A DNA stretch of 64,000 nucleotides from Paragordius varius (lineage: Eukaryota; Nematomorpha), in contig OZ176051.1 of NCBI GenBank assembly GCA_964247055.1, positions 8,990,001-9,054,000 of the forward strand. Direction: 5' to 3'. The notes beneath the pieces are model-generated. The model saw only the letters and a list, made by a program, of their open reading frames with translations. It was not told the DNA's origin and ran no database searches. Positions 46,801 through 61,500 of the stretch are shown one piece after another (within the stretch, counting starts at the first letter, position 1; each line of letters starts with the position of its first letter). Made by a program: the position numbers and the translations under genes.

Positions 46801-47170
46801 TAATACCAATATTAATTAATACAGGTATTTAGCATGTTGAAAAATATATATTAAAATTAGGAAACATAAAAAAATCTTAAAATACGTATTTTACTATTTA
46901 TTAATTTATCAAATATAAAAACCCACAAAATTCCGCATCTAAATGCGTATCAACTATATTTCAAATGTTAACATAAATTCCTATAATATTCTCAAAATTT
47001 AACATTACAAAATATCCATCAAATTAAGCCTATGTTAATTCTCACGTCAATCCTCTTTCATATGTGTACTACGAAATAATTTCGTGGGTCAGTATTTTAC
47101 GCATTTGATAAACCATTTATGTTTTTTGGCAGGCAATAAAATTACTTAACATACATTAAAATGCATACTG

Positions 47171-47337
47171 TAATTAGTATAAAAATTATAATTAAATGAC
47201 ATTACCTAATATAATTTAAGAAATATAAATCCAACATCAACTCATTCAGATTAGACTTTTATAGCTAATCCTTTCAAATTACCCAATAAGTAAATAAAGA
47301 CATAATATTTAGTAATATAAGGCGAAATTTAAATTTA
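47171..47337. other. Short AT-rich interval between the foldback and gene B
   Basis: This includes the 3' untranslated region of gene B if transcribed that far. Only ~168 bp separate the gene B stop codon from the foldback end. Confidence 0.4.
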
Positions 47338-47652
47338 TCACATTTTGCACGAATCAATAATTTTTTCCACGCTTTGAGTAACATCAGAGACAGTTTCGTT
47401 GAAATTTAATATTTTCTTTGTCATGTAATCGCTGTAGGTTGTGTTAGGCGTTAAAGGGCATGTAATTTTAAAGATTGTACAATTTAAATACCATCTCAAA
47501 TCACTTCTAGCCACATATTGTAAATCTTTTGTGTTAACTTTTTGACCATCAATAACATTAGACATTTCATTATGAGGTATGGAATAAACGATAATTTTGA
47601 CATAGAGTGCAGTGTTGGAGGTATAATTTGGAGCAAACTGTTTCACCTCAGC
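47338..47652 (-). CDS. Gene B last exon
   Basis: Acceptor GATTGTTTTTATAATTGAAG, then 104 codons and TGA. It encodes 'NTALYVKIIVYSIPHNEMSN', 'RSDLRWYLNCTIFKITCPLT' and 'VEKIIDSCKM'. It corresponds to gene A exon 9 plus the last exon (gene A: 'LTLQIYNYIYEI', 'IECDHP', 'FTKLAECHF'). Five sequons are visible. Confidence 0.68.
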   Translation of the reverse strand, partial: AEVKQFAPNYTSNTALYVKIIVYSIPHNEMSNVIDGQKVNTKDLQYVARSDLRWYLNCTIFKITCPLTPNTTYSDYMTKKILNFNETVSDVTQSVEKIIDSCKM

Positions 47653-50600
47653 CTTCAATTATAAAAACAATCAAATGTGTAAAAATGTAAAAATAAAACA
47701 TTGTGTGCTTTAGGTTTAGGCAATAAATACATTAACAATCAGTGGTATCTCTATAAAATTAGAAAATGTGAACTATTCCTAAATTAATAAAAAAATGGAC
47801 CCTTAAAAAATGAATAAGAACATTATCAGTTTAATATCCAGAAATATAATTTTTATGCAAATACTTTACTAAATACTTCCATTTCAGTCTTTTCAAAAAA
47901 AATATTTTGGCTCATTAAAAATTGAGAAAGTCATAAGATTGTGGGAATTTAACTTAACTTAATAGTTAAAAGTAAAAATAAATGATGATTCGCTTGAGCT
48001 TATTCATTATTGGGGCTATAATGGTGGGATGATCGATATACGTAAATTGTTATGCATTTGCAAAAACTGTATGCCAAATTAAATCTCTTTACAGCTTTTA
48101 TGATCAATATTTGCGTTATCTCTTATTTTCCTAAATTGATAGTTTTAATATTACTCTATATGGCGTTTAGAAGAGCTATGTAATAAGAATTAAAATAAGA
48201 ATTATGGTTATTTGAAAAAAATACGGTCTGTAAGCAAAACGAATACTTTAATTGAAATTACAAGCTGATAAATTGGCCCTGAATTATATAGAAAAGCTGT
48301 TTTTATGACATAATGTGTTTTCTGTTTACAGTCTTATGTTCGAAATCTAATTTTATGAATTGAATTATATATATTTTAAATGCGGCTCGCGTATTCATTT
48401 GTGTTGGCCCTGCTTTAAAATAACATATAACATGCTTCAACAAAATTTTGATAAAATTTTAAGTAAATTGGTTTATTTTAGTAGAGTCCGAAATTTTGGG
48501 CTCACATACAAAAAATATAATAAATATGAATATTTTGTTGTAAATGATAATATTTTTATGCTTGTAATAGCATTTGACTTTAACTTTATAACAAATTATT
48601 TCGATTGCGCTCTTATTTTGTAATTTTTTACGTAAAGTTACCACAAAAAACATCATTTTAAATAATTCTTAAACCCTAAAATCAAACGCAGTACAAAAGC
48701 CCTGATCCATACAATTTTTATCAGAATATTACCATATCATGATATCAAATAGGTTTTGATTTTGTTCCTTATGATATTTTTGAATGATAGATAACAATTA
48801 CTTTAATGCAATTCCTCTCTTTGGCTTTTATGGGTGCCTTTAAGTGTGTCTAAATCGATATAATTATGATATTTACTTCCAAAAAATATTTCTACTTGAA
48901 ACTAAATAGTTTGTATTGACCCCAAATTTATTAATATAAAAGGATATCGAATTCCATTTATTATGCCTTTAATTGATCCGCAACTCTTTATCTAATCGGA
49001 TATACGTTCATTATATGTTTTTACTCTCAGATCTTCTTTTTATCTATTTTTTTCTACATATTTTCTATCCGCTTCTTCAAGACTAATGAACTACTTACTT
49101 GTGATATCGCTAAAATAGGAGAATCACGTTATTATCAAAGACACCCTTAAGTCGTATTAAACGTGTTCACAAAGTGTTCATCATCAATATTATATATGCA
49201 TTCATTGTACATGTTCTCGCCCCAAATAATTTAATTTTTTAATTTCTCTTCTTAAGGTCGTATGGATCTTTATGTTGTGAGGATGCTTTAAGCTCATGAA
49301 AACTGTAAATTATGTATTCCTTTAAATAAATTATAAAATTACCAAGGTAGGTATGATTTTAAGACAACTTTAATAATTAATCAATTATTTCAGCAGAGGG
49401 AAAACATGGATTTTGAGTTTGAGTTGTAATGTGATACCAATATTTTATACACTCTTTTCACTTACCCATTAATTTGAGTCAGAATCTGATGGAATATCTT
49501 TTACTATGGGTAGCATAGCCATTACAACACATTTCTAATGCGACATGTTCTCTATTTATTTCAATTAAAAGTGCTATCAACAACTATACAAAAACCACTG
49601 AGGAGGGCGACATTATAATATGTCATTTGTTGTCATATTCCTGTAAATCATATTATATAAAGGATGTTTAATTTTATTAGCTGGCCATCAAAAATTTATA
49701 TAATTCAGAGCCCGGTTTGAGTTTAACTGGTATAGGCAAATTTAAGCCATTCACATTAAGCCAAACTTAATATAATTAAAGTCTCACACATAAAAATTGT
49801 AAGTTATTGAACGTTATTATAATTCTACCTGTCGATTCAACAGTTATTTTCAAAGCTAAAAATTTGCAGCAACGAATAAAATTATATTACACAGTGTATA
49901 TAAAAAAGTTTACTTCATAAGCTTATAACTGTCGGACACCATACAAAAAAAACACTATTTTGAGTCAAAAATCGCCATATTTCCATATTTTGCAAGAATC
50001 GAAAATCACATTTTTCTGCTCAATCAAAAACACATTTTTTCTAAATTTGATATATAAAACATATCGGCTCAGAATTTTGCTTCAAACCGTATCCCGAAAG
50101 CGTTAAACATTAAGAAAAATTATTTTAATATAATTTTGACATAAAAAGTCCGTTTAAGCCATTATTTCTTTGTCATGTAGAAAATAGGTTTTTGATATAT
50201 TACTTTCGGTACAATAAAATTACTCTATTTCTATTCTAAAACTAAAGTTATGGGTTTCTATGGTTTTTGGTCGTTTTAATATAATGAAATAGGTACATTT
50301 TAAAACATTTTGCTCGAGCTCAATATTTTTCGATTAACGTATCAACTGCATTTTTTAGATTTTGTAATGGACTTTGAGGCGCTATGCACAAAATTAAAAA
50401 CTTCAATGAATGGAAAAACTTTATAATTTAAATATTTTAAAATCAATTATACCATTTGAAGTGATGTGATAGTGTAACTCACTAGCTGTCCTGATTTAAT
50501 ATTGAGTAATTTTATGATGCAAGGTGAAAGAAATTTTGGGTTGACTATTACCGTCATCTAAAAATAAATGATTTATTCTATAATACCAATGTGTATCCAG

Positions 50601-53600
50601 AATGATAGTATTCAAATTCACGAAGATTCAGTATAGCTTGAGCCATTGTGGCATCGAATGAGGGAAACATATGAAATACGAGATTTTGTAAGACACGCCA
50701 AACAAGATTCGATGCGACATATTTAATTGTAATTAAAGTTTGGTTGTCATCACTGCTGTAACGTTTGTCAACATATAAGGGTACGGATCTAAGCAAAAAA
50801 TGAATACATTCATACATGCTTATAAATATTTATTTATTTTCCGAGACTCGCCATCCTGCGACTACTGTTATTGAGTTAACTGATTAATTTACTTCTACAT
50901 AAAATCTCATTATCATTAATTAAATGACCGATGAATCTTACAATGATTACCCATATTTTCTAATTCCCCATTAAACAATCAATATTCCTTATAATTGGGG
51001 ATATCACATTTTTAATATTCTATAGTTTTCAAAAAAAAAATAATTATCCAAAATATAAAAAGATTTAAATTTTCAATTGGGTGCTGTGTTGCGATTTAAT
51101 TGTGTATTACTTATAATTAGATAACTTTTATTAAATTCCTTTTTGAATCAATAATAATAATAATAATTAATTTATATTATAAGTAGTGTATAAATGTACC
51201 AGGTTTAGTCATTGTTTAACCCGTTTTTTGGCATATACAAAGTTAATAGTGTATTTTATTCAAAACATTGTACATCGACCTGGACACATTTTCCTTGGCA
51301 TACGAATGCCATGCCATAAAAAGATCCCTTTTGCGAAAAAACATATGGTCAAGCCATTTTTCATCGTGAAGAAATTATTGGAGTGCTAGGAAGTGTGTGC
51401 CATTGATGGCAAGTTGTTTTAGTCAGATTGTACCAGGTAGGAAAGTTTAGCGAATGCAAAAGTTTTCAATCAAAAACGATTTCAATGTGAAATTTATTAA
51501 AAAATTAAGCTCAAATGCGTGGAAAATTAAAATATATATTTTTATATTTGTACGCATTTCAGCTTAATTTTTTAATAAATATCATAATGCGTAATTCTCT
51601 CAATTTTAATGATTTCAATGTGATTTCACTGGTTCTGTGTCAGACGGAACATTTTCCCTAGCGATTTTGCCATTGGTTTAAATGGCGAGTTGTGTATAAA
51701 TTAATGTGACCAGATATTTTGAACTCTAAAGCAGTACAAAATTAAAACATACTTTGCCTGTATTTACACCATCGGTGTGGTATATTTCACAGTTTCCACA
51801 AAAAAATATCCAGATAAAATATATATATTCTGATAGGAAAATATCAGGATGATCATGGTGCTTTTGGGTTAAATTTTTAGATGTAGGCTCTGAAAGTCCC
51901 AATTTTTTGGCCCTTTCAAAATGGACTGTTTAATTAAAATAAACGCGAAATTCCGACATTGTGCAATAATTTTAAATATGTGCTAAATTTTGACCACTAA
52001 ATATATTTTTTACAAAATGCATACTTTCAAAAATTTAATTTTTAGCATGATTTTGTGGAAGCTTTGAGCATGATGGAAACGATATAAACGGTTAAGATGT
52101 TATAACATTTTATACATATGATTCGATAATGCTAATTTCTCAATCAGAATTTGGTTAAAATATTCAATTTATGTAAATTGTGTTTTTTTACAAAAATTAA
52201 GCAAACAAACCTTTAAATTATAATTGTGATTGTTCAACAATAATTTAGAAAAAGAGTTTTATTATATCTTAAAGCGAAACCGTTTCCATCATGCTTCAAA
52301 ATCGTAAGAAGTAAGCCTTAACAAAATATCTCAAATTTGTTTATGCAAAAAATAAGAACACTAATGAAAATCAATTAGGAAAAAAAATTAGTATTATCAA
52401 ACCTCCCACCTAATGAGTATGGAAAACGTAAAAACACTTTTTTACCAAAAAAGGTTTTTTCGAAATCATATGCCATTTATAGTAAATTTTAAATAATAGT
52501 TACGGGAATAACAATTCTCCATATAATTTTCCGTATAATTATAGCAAAAATAAACTTTCTAAACTTGATCCAACATTATATAAAATATCTTAAATTAATT
52601 TTTTTTTAATTTTGAGGCATCTCTTTTTGCGGAAGCCCTGAGTGAAAGAGCCATTAGCCTGAATCTTACGGTGAAGTCCGAGATTTATAGTTCGCCATTA
52701 GGCGAAAGGCTGCAATCATAATCGGTTGACCGATCCAAAATCCAATTTTATGTATAGTTCGAGCAAAAAATAAATATTGACCAATTAAAAATAAGCCAAT
52801 CTTAGTTTTTACCGCAAAATGAACTAAAAATTATAGGGTGATTCAGAGGGTACTATATCAAATTCTAAAATAATTTTTTTAAATAAACAAAAGGTAATCA
52901 ATATATAATCATAAATAATTATTTTTTTTTAAATTCAAAAAGCAGTACAAAATTTGGCGCAGTACAGTCGCAGTTTTTTTCTGAAAATCCAGTACTGTAC
53001 TGCGAAAACCAGCCTATCTGGTCACATTAGTATAAATGGTTTCATCGGGTTTCAAAAGATCATGCTACACAAAGCCGCTCTAGTCAGACACAGAATATGG
53101 TCTTATTCCAAAAGAAATTTATTGGTGTTGATGGCCAGAGCTGGAAAGAAAGCTACGACCTTTCTGCTTTCAATTTAAAATATAAAGGCAGTTCTTATCA
53201 GTCACAATTTGATGCAAAAATGATTCCTTTGGTGACGTTTAAGCAGGGTTTTAAAAACCACTTTGCAATTTTAGTGACTTCCAATTGTGTAGCACCCATA
53301 TACCAAATTTAATCTCCCATATCTGTGGGCGTCTACTGATTGTTTTTATGATACATGAGAATATATCAATGGCCTGGAGTTTGAATTGAGTCATATAACT
53401 TTTACATTAGATAGTCTTTGCAGTTATATAATCTTCAGAGCGCCCACCGTCTTTCTCAATTCAAAATTCGAATTTATGTACACATGTTATAATGAAACAC
53501 ACCATATGTTTCTCCAGCAACCTCCTGATAATAAGGATAAAAATGCGCGGCGCATATGTTTTTAAGTCCAAATTTTGACATAAAATATAAAAAATACTTG

Positions 53601-55507
53601 TCGTTAATATCCAGAGCAAAATGATATCTGTATCGAATTATTGTCTACATACTTTTCGCGGAATACTTTTCTTAAACAACTAACTCATGATTACACCGAA
53701 TGTTAGAAAAGCATGGGTTGCTATGTTAGCCCTTATTTTATATGCCGATATAATAGACCAATCAAAATGCACACATGGCATATATTTTGAACATTATTGC
53801 TATATTTATTAATGTACACATTGTGCGGCAAAACAAAGATCATGTTAAGTTATTCGATAGCTAAAAAGCTTCAGTATAATGATTATTATAATACCGGATA
53901 AGCTACTATAATAAAATTTTTTATATTTATAAGCCAAAATATAACATCCCAACTAAAATTTGATATGAGTAAAAGGCGTCAACTAAATTTTTTAATATAC
54001 ATAAACACCAAAATCTTTATTTAATTTATTTTCAAAACATTGAAGGCAATAGAAAATTAATGGCCAAAAATTTTATAATTGAAAAGTTTGCGACCAAAAA
54101 TTTTTCTGGTGCGAAGCGCAATTGCTTGCATTAAACTGCGTTGCGTAAAAATAATTAATTGAAACACAAAAATTTTATTAAAACCCATTAAACAATTTTT
54201 CACATTTTTCGATTTCTTATTTAGTTAAATGTGAATAGTGCATACTTCACAGTTGACAATCCATCTACATCCATCATCAAATTGTAAATTCCAGTTTTAT
54301 CTACCTTTTTACAGATGTCAGGGACGCTAACAAATAATTCTAACAAAATATATACAATATATGAAGTAAAAAATTTCATTTGCACGAACAGATAATAAGG
54401 ACCATTAAATTGGATATAAGTATTTCACACAGTTATTCTAACAGAGAGAAAAAAGCTTAGCAGTTTTAATATTTAATCATCGTAATGGAAAACAATAAGA
54501 TAAGCTTAATGAAAGTCAAATAGCGAGATGAATTAAATATTGTAAAATGGAAATATAGTCTAATAATTTCTTAATCATAAACTCTGACACAAAAGATTGA
54601 AAATTTTAGTTTAGTATGAAATTCTTAACGGTGATTAATCGAGCATAATCTACCAACTCAATTCTATTATAGGAAATTACATATTGTAGCTAATAATTCT
54701 TAATGATTTTTCCCTGCGAACTAAATAAATTGTACCTTTTGAATCCATAAAAGTGTATTGGTTCAAGTTTTGCGTAGCTATTTAAATAGAGTATTATAAA
54801 GAAATTAATATATTATCAAATAAATTTTATATATGTGTCATAAGAATAAGAAATGTGAATTGGGCAAATGCCTATATCGGGGAGGTCAACAAGCGGCCTT
54901 CCGAAATATTTTTGTGCAGCCCGCTAAAAATTTTGAATATTCCTAATTCAATCATAAAAAAATGCTATTTACAAAATTGTAAATATTAATTTTTTAAATT
55001 AATGTTCCCAAATTTCAATGGGGTAGCAAAATTTTTTAATGGTTTTTGAAGTTTTTTTAGTTAATGTCATATATTTTTAAAATGTAACCTGTCGGATGGT
55101 TTTTAAAATTGGAAAATACTCACATAAAAATATGTGAAATATCAATTAATTTAAACGTTTTTGCAAAGTATGGGATATTGTTAATTTCAGATTTTCGCAC
55201 GCTAAAAAGTTTGTAGGGCCGCATGTTTAAGAGAATCCATTAGGATATTCAAAATCCTAAACTCTTTATTATCGTTGTAAATTATTAATAAGTAAAGCCT
55301 CTAATTTAAATTTATAAATGAATTAGGGTTTGTTTTAGTCCCGACTTTTTTCATGACGTCCAAAACTTTTTAAGTACTTTGATATCATTAAAAAGACTTA
55401 AATTGAATGAAGTTCCTTATGTAAAATTCCATCCGATTTTATCCATAAAACATTACTGTATCTTTTTTAAGACAAAAAAATATTTTATATTTATACATAG
55501 GTCACAT

Positions 55508-55551
<44 letters not shown>

Positions 55552-58500
55552 TGATAGATAAATGTATTAAAAAAGGCGCTTTTGGTTTTACGCCTTAATC
55601 ATTCAAGAAATATATGCACACTTTGTGCTACTTCCTTCACAAAAAATTACCCATCGCACATTAAAAATTTTTTTTGCTAGCTAGATGCTTTCTTCCAAAA
55701 ATATTATTAAAATATACCCTAAACTACCTTTATAAAACAAAAGACTATTCTATAAAATTGAACTTTAGATGTGGTACCTTCTCCAAACTACCATGAAATA
55801 CACAACAATGTTTTACTAAAATTTAATTTTTAAGCTGAGCTGCCATCTATTGTATCAAACTGGCCAATTTAGCTATAATATGTAGGTAATATATTTTAGT
55901 AATACTTTGTGAGCACCATTTAGCTTTTACAAAAAATTTAATTTAACATAATGTTCACTATTTTTGCCATTTTTCGGTATTGAGCAATCAGAAAAAAGCT
56001 TATATTATTCTTAAATTGCCCATAATGGTTAAAACCAAAAGTATCAAAATAATTTTAAAATATTTTTTTATCAGAATATTTATATTTCTTCGGGATTATC
56101 TGTGGGTACTAAGCAAACAGTTTAAACATAATCTAGGGTTGTATTGTTCCACACTAGTAATAAATTATTTGTCAAATATAATCTTAAATAATTACTGTAT
56201 GGATAAGTGGGACAAGGAGTTAAAATTTTTAACGGTTTTGGATGAGGGGTAGAATCGGTTTGATTAGTCACGTTAGTATTTACCATTAATCCCAAAAGCA
56301 AAAGATGGTTGGGTGCAAACAAAACATATCCTCCATCAATTATAACATTTTGATAAATTTGATAAATTTTGACGCCTCTAGGAGTACTCATTATACGAAT
56401 CTATTTAATTTTAAAAATACTGTTGCTGCCATGGATTCTACAAAGGGCGAATTTTCCAAAAATAATTTGTTGGAATGTGTATTTTAAATACATTTTAAGG
56501 CTTTTTACTATTACTAAATAAAAGAACAAACAAAATTTTTGATTCGTTCCAACATAGTTGAAAATAGATTTTAAATGCCAAACAAGGAAACTATAGAGTT
56601 CAAAATAGGCATAATGGTTATATTATACATTTTGTTAACCCTTTTTTTAAATTCAATTTGCCCCTGTCTATTAGGTGTGCTTAGGGTTGTGCTGACCAAG
56701 TCATGACCATGACTGGGTCTAACCGTATTTTTTTGAAAAAGCAGTCAATTGCACAACCCTAGGTGTGCTAGACAATAATAATTCGTGAAAAAAGATTTAT
56801 GCTGATAAAAAAATGCAATAACAAGACTTAAAAAATTTATTAACCTATTTCTATTAATTATAAAAATTATTTTATTAAAATGTAGCAAAATTATATTAAC
56901 TGTTAACATCAGCATTTTAAGGTAGATGTGGGTATAAATCAGGGCTCTACATGACCAGCGCCTGATTCTGAGATTTTTCAGGAACCAGTTCCGTTAATTA
57001 GAACCAACCCGTGGGTTACATTTCTCAGGGACCACTCTGATTACATTTTAAAAAAACAGCTATGTTCCGGTTACACCTCCAAAATAAGGGGTTTTATATT
57101 TCTAATTATATGAAAAAAATACAAAATTTATTGTTTAATTTGATTGTATGATAACATTATTTTTGGTTTCCCATCGAAATGCAATCGCCATCATATCTTT
57201 AAAATTTGTTTATATATAATTTTTAAATATTGATCAATATTTTGTATCCAATTGAATTAATATTCATGTTAGCAATTTTTAAATATCATCCTTAAACCCT
57301 TGAAGAGGGCCACATATATAATTATTAAGTTCGATTTTATTTAATCCATAGATTAAAAACAATAACATTTACCTTTTTATTTAATAAAACAAATTTTGGA
57401 AAAATACTATAAACCAGTGGTACTCACCAAAAAAATTTGACGGGTCAAATAAAATATATTTTTTTTCGAGGGCCATGAACCTGATAATGGCAAATATTCC
57501 ATAGCTATTTGACACATATGTAGATATTTATACTCTAAATCAGCACAATGAATTTTTTGCGGATCGCATAATTCAGCTAAAAACTCGTTTTGCATTATTT
57601 AGTTAAAAAAATTAAAATATTTTGATAACAATATTTATTTTAATATTAACCAATAATTTTTGATAAATTTGGTTTCGCCTCATGACAGGCTAATCTTAAT
57701 GCGTCGTCCATATGATCATCGGTTAAGCGATTTCTGTATGTATTCTTGACATACTTCATAGCCGTCGCAAACGTGTAAGTTGAGGGAAAAACAGTTAGGA
57801 TACTTGAGCACATTTTTTTATATTTTAATATTTATTTGGCGCATCTTGCCAGAACTCTACATATCTCTCTTCTATACGATTCTCCTTGAACCTAGCCTAC
57901 AAATTGTCATTTTTAAAAATGTACGAATTCTAAAATGCTCATGCTTACTATTGGATATCCTATGCCATGGATCTTCAACAAGTTTTTAAGTAATTTATAA
58001 TATTTCTTAATTCTTGAAATATGAATTTAATCTCATAGATAAAAATGCTAAATAGACTATTATTAAATTAATCTCCCTGGTAGATTCCATATTTTCTTCA
58101 TGAATCGTTTTAAGTATTAGAAAATATAGGAGTGTTTTATTTATTAAATCTTGTTTATATATTTATTACTTTAAAAGCAATTATTTGATTAGCGAATTGG
58201 GTTATTATTTTGCTCCCTTGAAGAGTTGTATTAAAAATACTAAGTTTATAAGTAATGTCGCAAAGGTAGGCTAATAAAACACACCATTTGTCACTATTAA
58301 TTTTCTCATCAAACTTTCTGTTATCTTTTTTAGGATTTCATGTCTTCAAAGAAAAAAAATCTATTTAATACTTTTCTAAGGCTTAATCATACCACAGCGG
58401 TGAACAAAAGAATATCATCAAACTCACTGTGGACATCTTTGAAAAGGTTTTTAAATTTACGGCCGTTGTATTCTATGCTATGGATGTGTAACTATATCAA

Positions 58501-61500
58501 CAACCGTTTTAATTAATGAATTGAGTGATTAATCTTTTACACTAGAAGCCAAGTTTTGATGAAAGCAGTGAAAGGATAAAATATTTTGCAAATTATATTG
58601 GTTTTTCAAAAGAGGAATAAACCCTTTGTTCATTCCAATCATAGTGGAACAGCAGCCATCGATCGAAACCAATTTTTTCATATATATACTATTATTATCG
58701 AAAAATGTGATAATTATTTCGAGAAAATCACTTCCTTTAGTGGTATTATTCATTGGTAAAATTTTTAAATATTCCTCGTTGATTATGTTGTCGTTTCAAA
58801 ATCTCACGAAGAGCGCACATTGAGGGATGAACTAATATCAGTGCCAGAATCAATAGCATTACTAAAATATTTGCTGTTTTTCAGAGCCAATGATGTATTG
58901 TTAAAAATATATTTAGACATATCTTCAATGCGTCGAGCACATGTTGAATTAGAAAGTTGAAGTTTTTCAATTTGCCTCATGATTTGATCTTTATTATGAA
59001 ATTAATCAAATAAAAAAGTGCAACCATTTATTAAACATTCTTTTATTAGTTAGGAATCAGTAAACGGTTTCATATTTTTTCCTAAAATATAGCAAATTTC
59101 ATACGAAGCTAATGTTACAGTTATTTCCTGGGAGAAAGCTATGGACAAGATTTTACTTTCAGGTATAATTCCTTAATCTTTTTATATCTTTCGTTTCTTG
59201 CCTCCTAATTTTCTGGTAATTTATGATGATGGATTGTAAAATGTCTTTCAATATTGTATTTTCTTATAACTATGTTGTCCTTACATATGAGGCAGGTAAC
59301 AAACAACGAAGAATTTTTCCTTTTTAACGATTTTCATCGGATAATTTACGTTTTTAGCATTAGATGTCACCCTTTGAATTTATGTTTAATTATGTAAATT
59401 TTTTCAAAAAATAGGAATATAATTTAAATTATGCTATAAAAAGACAGGTCGAAATTTAATGATGTTGATTTGAAAAATATTTTATGGGAATGAGTTATAG
59501 AAAATGATGCAGGATAGTATAAAGAATATGTATATGCAAGTTTGGGTGAAAGGCTTGCTTAAATACAAAAATGGATTGCATTAAAAATTTTAAAATAGAA
59601 AAGAAAATAGAATACAGAAACAGAAACAACGCGGGCCAAAATTTTGAAAACATTTTAATGTAGGGATTTTTCTACATTTCAAATTGGATAAAAAATAAAA
59701 ATTCCAAAATTAAATTTAAAGAAAATAAATTAAAAATTCCAAAATTAAATTTAAAGAAAATAAATTAAATGGTTGATTAAAAAGGTATATTCAAAAGATT
59801 GGTGACTTTGGTTGTTGAAAGCAATATACATATATGACCTTGTAATCTATTAAGAACAAACCGTAAATTGGGCTTTTATTAAAAATATTATGGAATTTTT
59901 TGTAGTACATAATTAAGTAATTTTACGTGTAATAAATGTGGGATCAAGGTTGGTGGTATAAAGTAATCATTAGCGAAGTCGTAAATACAACTTTCATAAT
60001 ATCTGTTTAAAATATTTCCATAGGTTAGGTTGGCGTGTCGTCTGGACGCACAAATCAATAGTTTCAAACCATAATATGGAACATCCACATAAAACTGTTT
60101 AAAATTATTATTATAACATAACAAAATGCATTTTTAGTATTTTTTAACAATAGCCATCTTATAAGACTCAGAACTCCTAGTTAGAAAAATAAACCGATCC
60201 TAGAACTGAATTGAATTGGATAAATTCAACCAAATTGTTTTATAAAAAGTCATTAAATTGATACAATAATAATGATTCAAAAAGTGTTTAACCTTATTAG
60301 GGGAATACTTTAAACTAATATCCATTAATGATGAAAAATTGGTTTAAAGCTATGTAAAGAAACGACCTAATTAAAAAAGGGGCTGAATGATATGAGGCCT
60401 AACGATAATTAAATGGACACATACGTTTTTTTAAAACACACTATTATTTTTGCACAAATTATGGGGCCAGAATATGTATTATAATTAAATAAAAAAAATA
60501 TTTTAAATTTAAACATCGCATGGATGTAACATTTCACAGTAGTTGACTGCAAAAACAGCTTATCTGGTCATACAATGTTACATCTATTTATCAGAACATT
60601 AATTACTATGGGCCGAATATGAACAAGAAAATATTCTTTAAATTTATTCTTTATTTTGATATGAAAACAATAAGGATAACTCAGGATATAAAAACAACTG
60701 TTTTTAATACTATAACTCAATACTAATTTGTTTTAATACATTAAAACAAAACACTTGTATGATAAAGTTTTATATAACCGTCGTTTTTTGCCATTCCTAA
60801 TCAAAATTTAAAAAAAGATTCTAAAATCCGACATAAATAATGATAAAACAACTGTATATTTTATTTAGAATTTAAAAATGTCAAAACTATCCAAACATAG
60901 TAGGGCTTAAAAACACATGAAGTTCGCTAATTAATTAATAGAGGAATATATTCATTCAATTTCACAGACTCTAATGGATCTTATGCTTAAATAATGCTAT
61001 ACATAACGTCACAAGATATATGTTTGCACACCTAAAAATGTCTGGCAAGTTTTGGAATTAAAAACTTAAAAATAATTTGAAGAATTTAAGCCTTTAACCT
61101 AATTCTCAAAATCATATTGCAATTTTTTATTAACATTTTGGGTAAAATCTAAAATAAGGTTGTTTTTTAAATATTTTGGAAATGTTTTAATATTTTAACA
61201 TAAATTAAGCGTTAATTAAAAAAAGTTATAACCAAACTTTACAAGGCTTTTTTTATGCATTTACTTCTCCTATATGGGGCTTTACCAATTTTTTCCCATT
61301 TGAAAGCAATGATCTAAAATATGAGTTGGCCAAAACTACTAAAGATACTTTCAAATTACACTAGTATTTCTTATATTCAATGAAACCCCTATATTGACCT
61401 TTGTTGTGGGAAAAAATACATTGGTGTCATTATTCGAAATTCATAAATATAGTAGAAATTTTAAGTATCCTATTCTAAATAAGTAAACAACAAAATTTTT

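Larger units (their letters stand above)
42046..47170. mobile_element. 5.1-kb foldback (palindromic) element flanked by TA
   Basis: Starts CAGTATGCATTTTAATGTAT and ends with the complement, with TA at 42044-42045 and 47171-47172. The left arm (42046 to about 43805) and right arm (about 43932 to 47170) are inverted copies throughout, separated by a spacer of about 130 bp. Both arms carry ~103-117-bp tandem units built on 'aggtaaaaattgcggttttt'. The right arm has extra units and a 1.1-kb insertion. No coding capacity. Terminal CAGT and TA suggest mobilisation by a Tc1/mariner-type transposase. Confidence 0.88.

Noticed and set aside
48360..48656. Overlapping frames on both strands in a gene B intron
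   Set aside because: Aromatic/Lys/Asn-rich translations are expected from AT-rich DNA and lack splice context or paralogue match.
59761..59880. Gene B exon equivalent to gene A exon 4
   Set aside because: Two possible acceptors give short open stretches, but neither has a donor in the required phase, so no exon is annotated.
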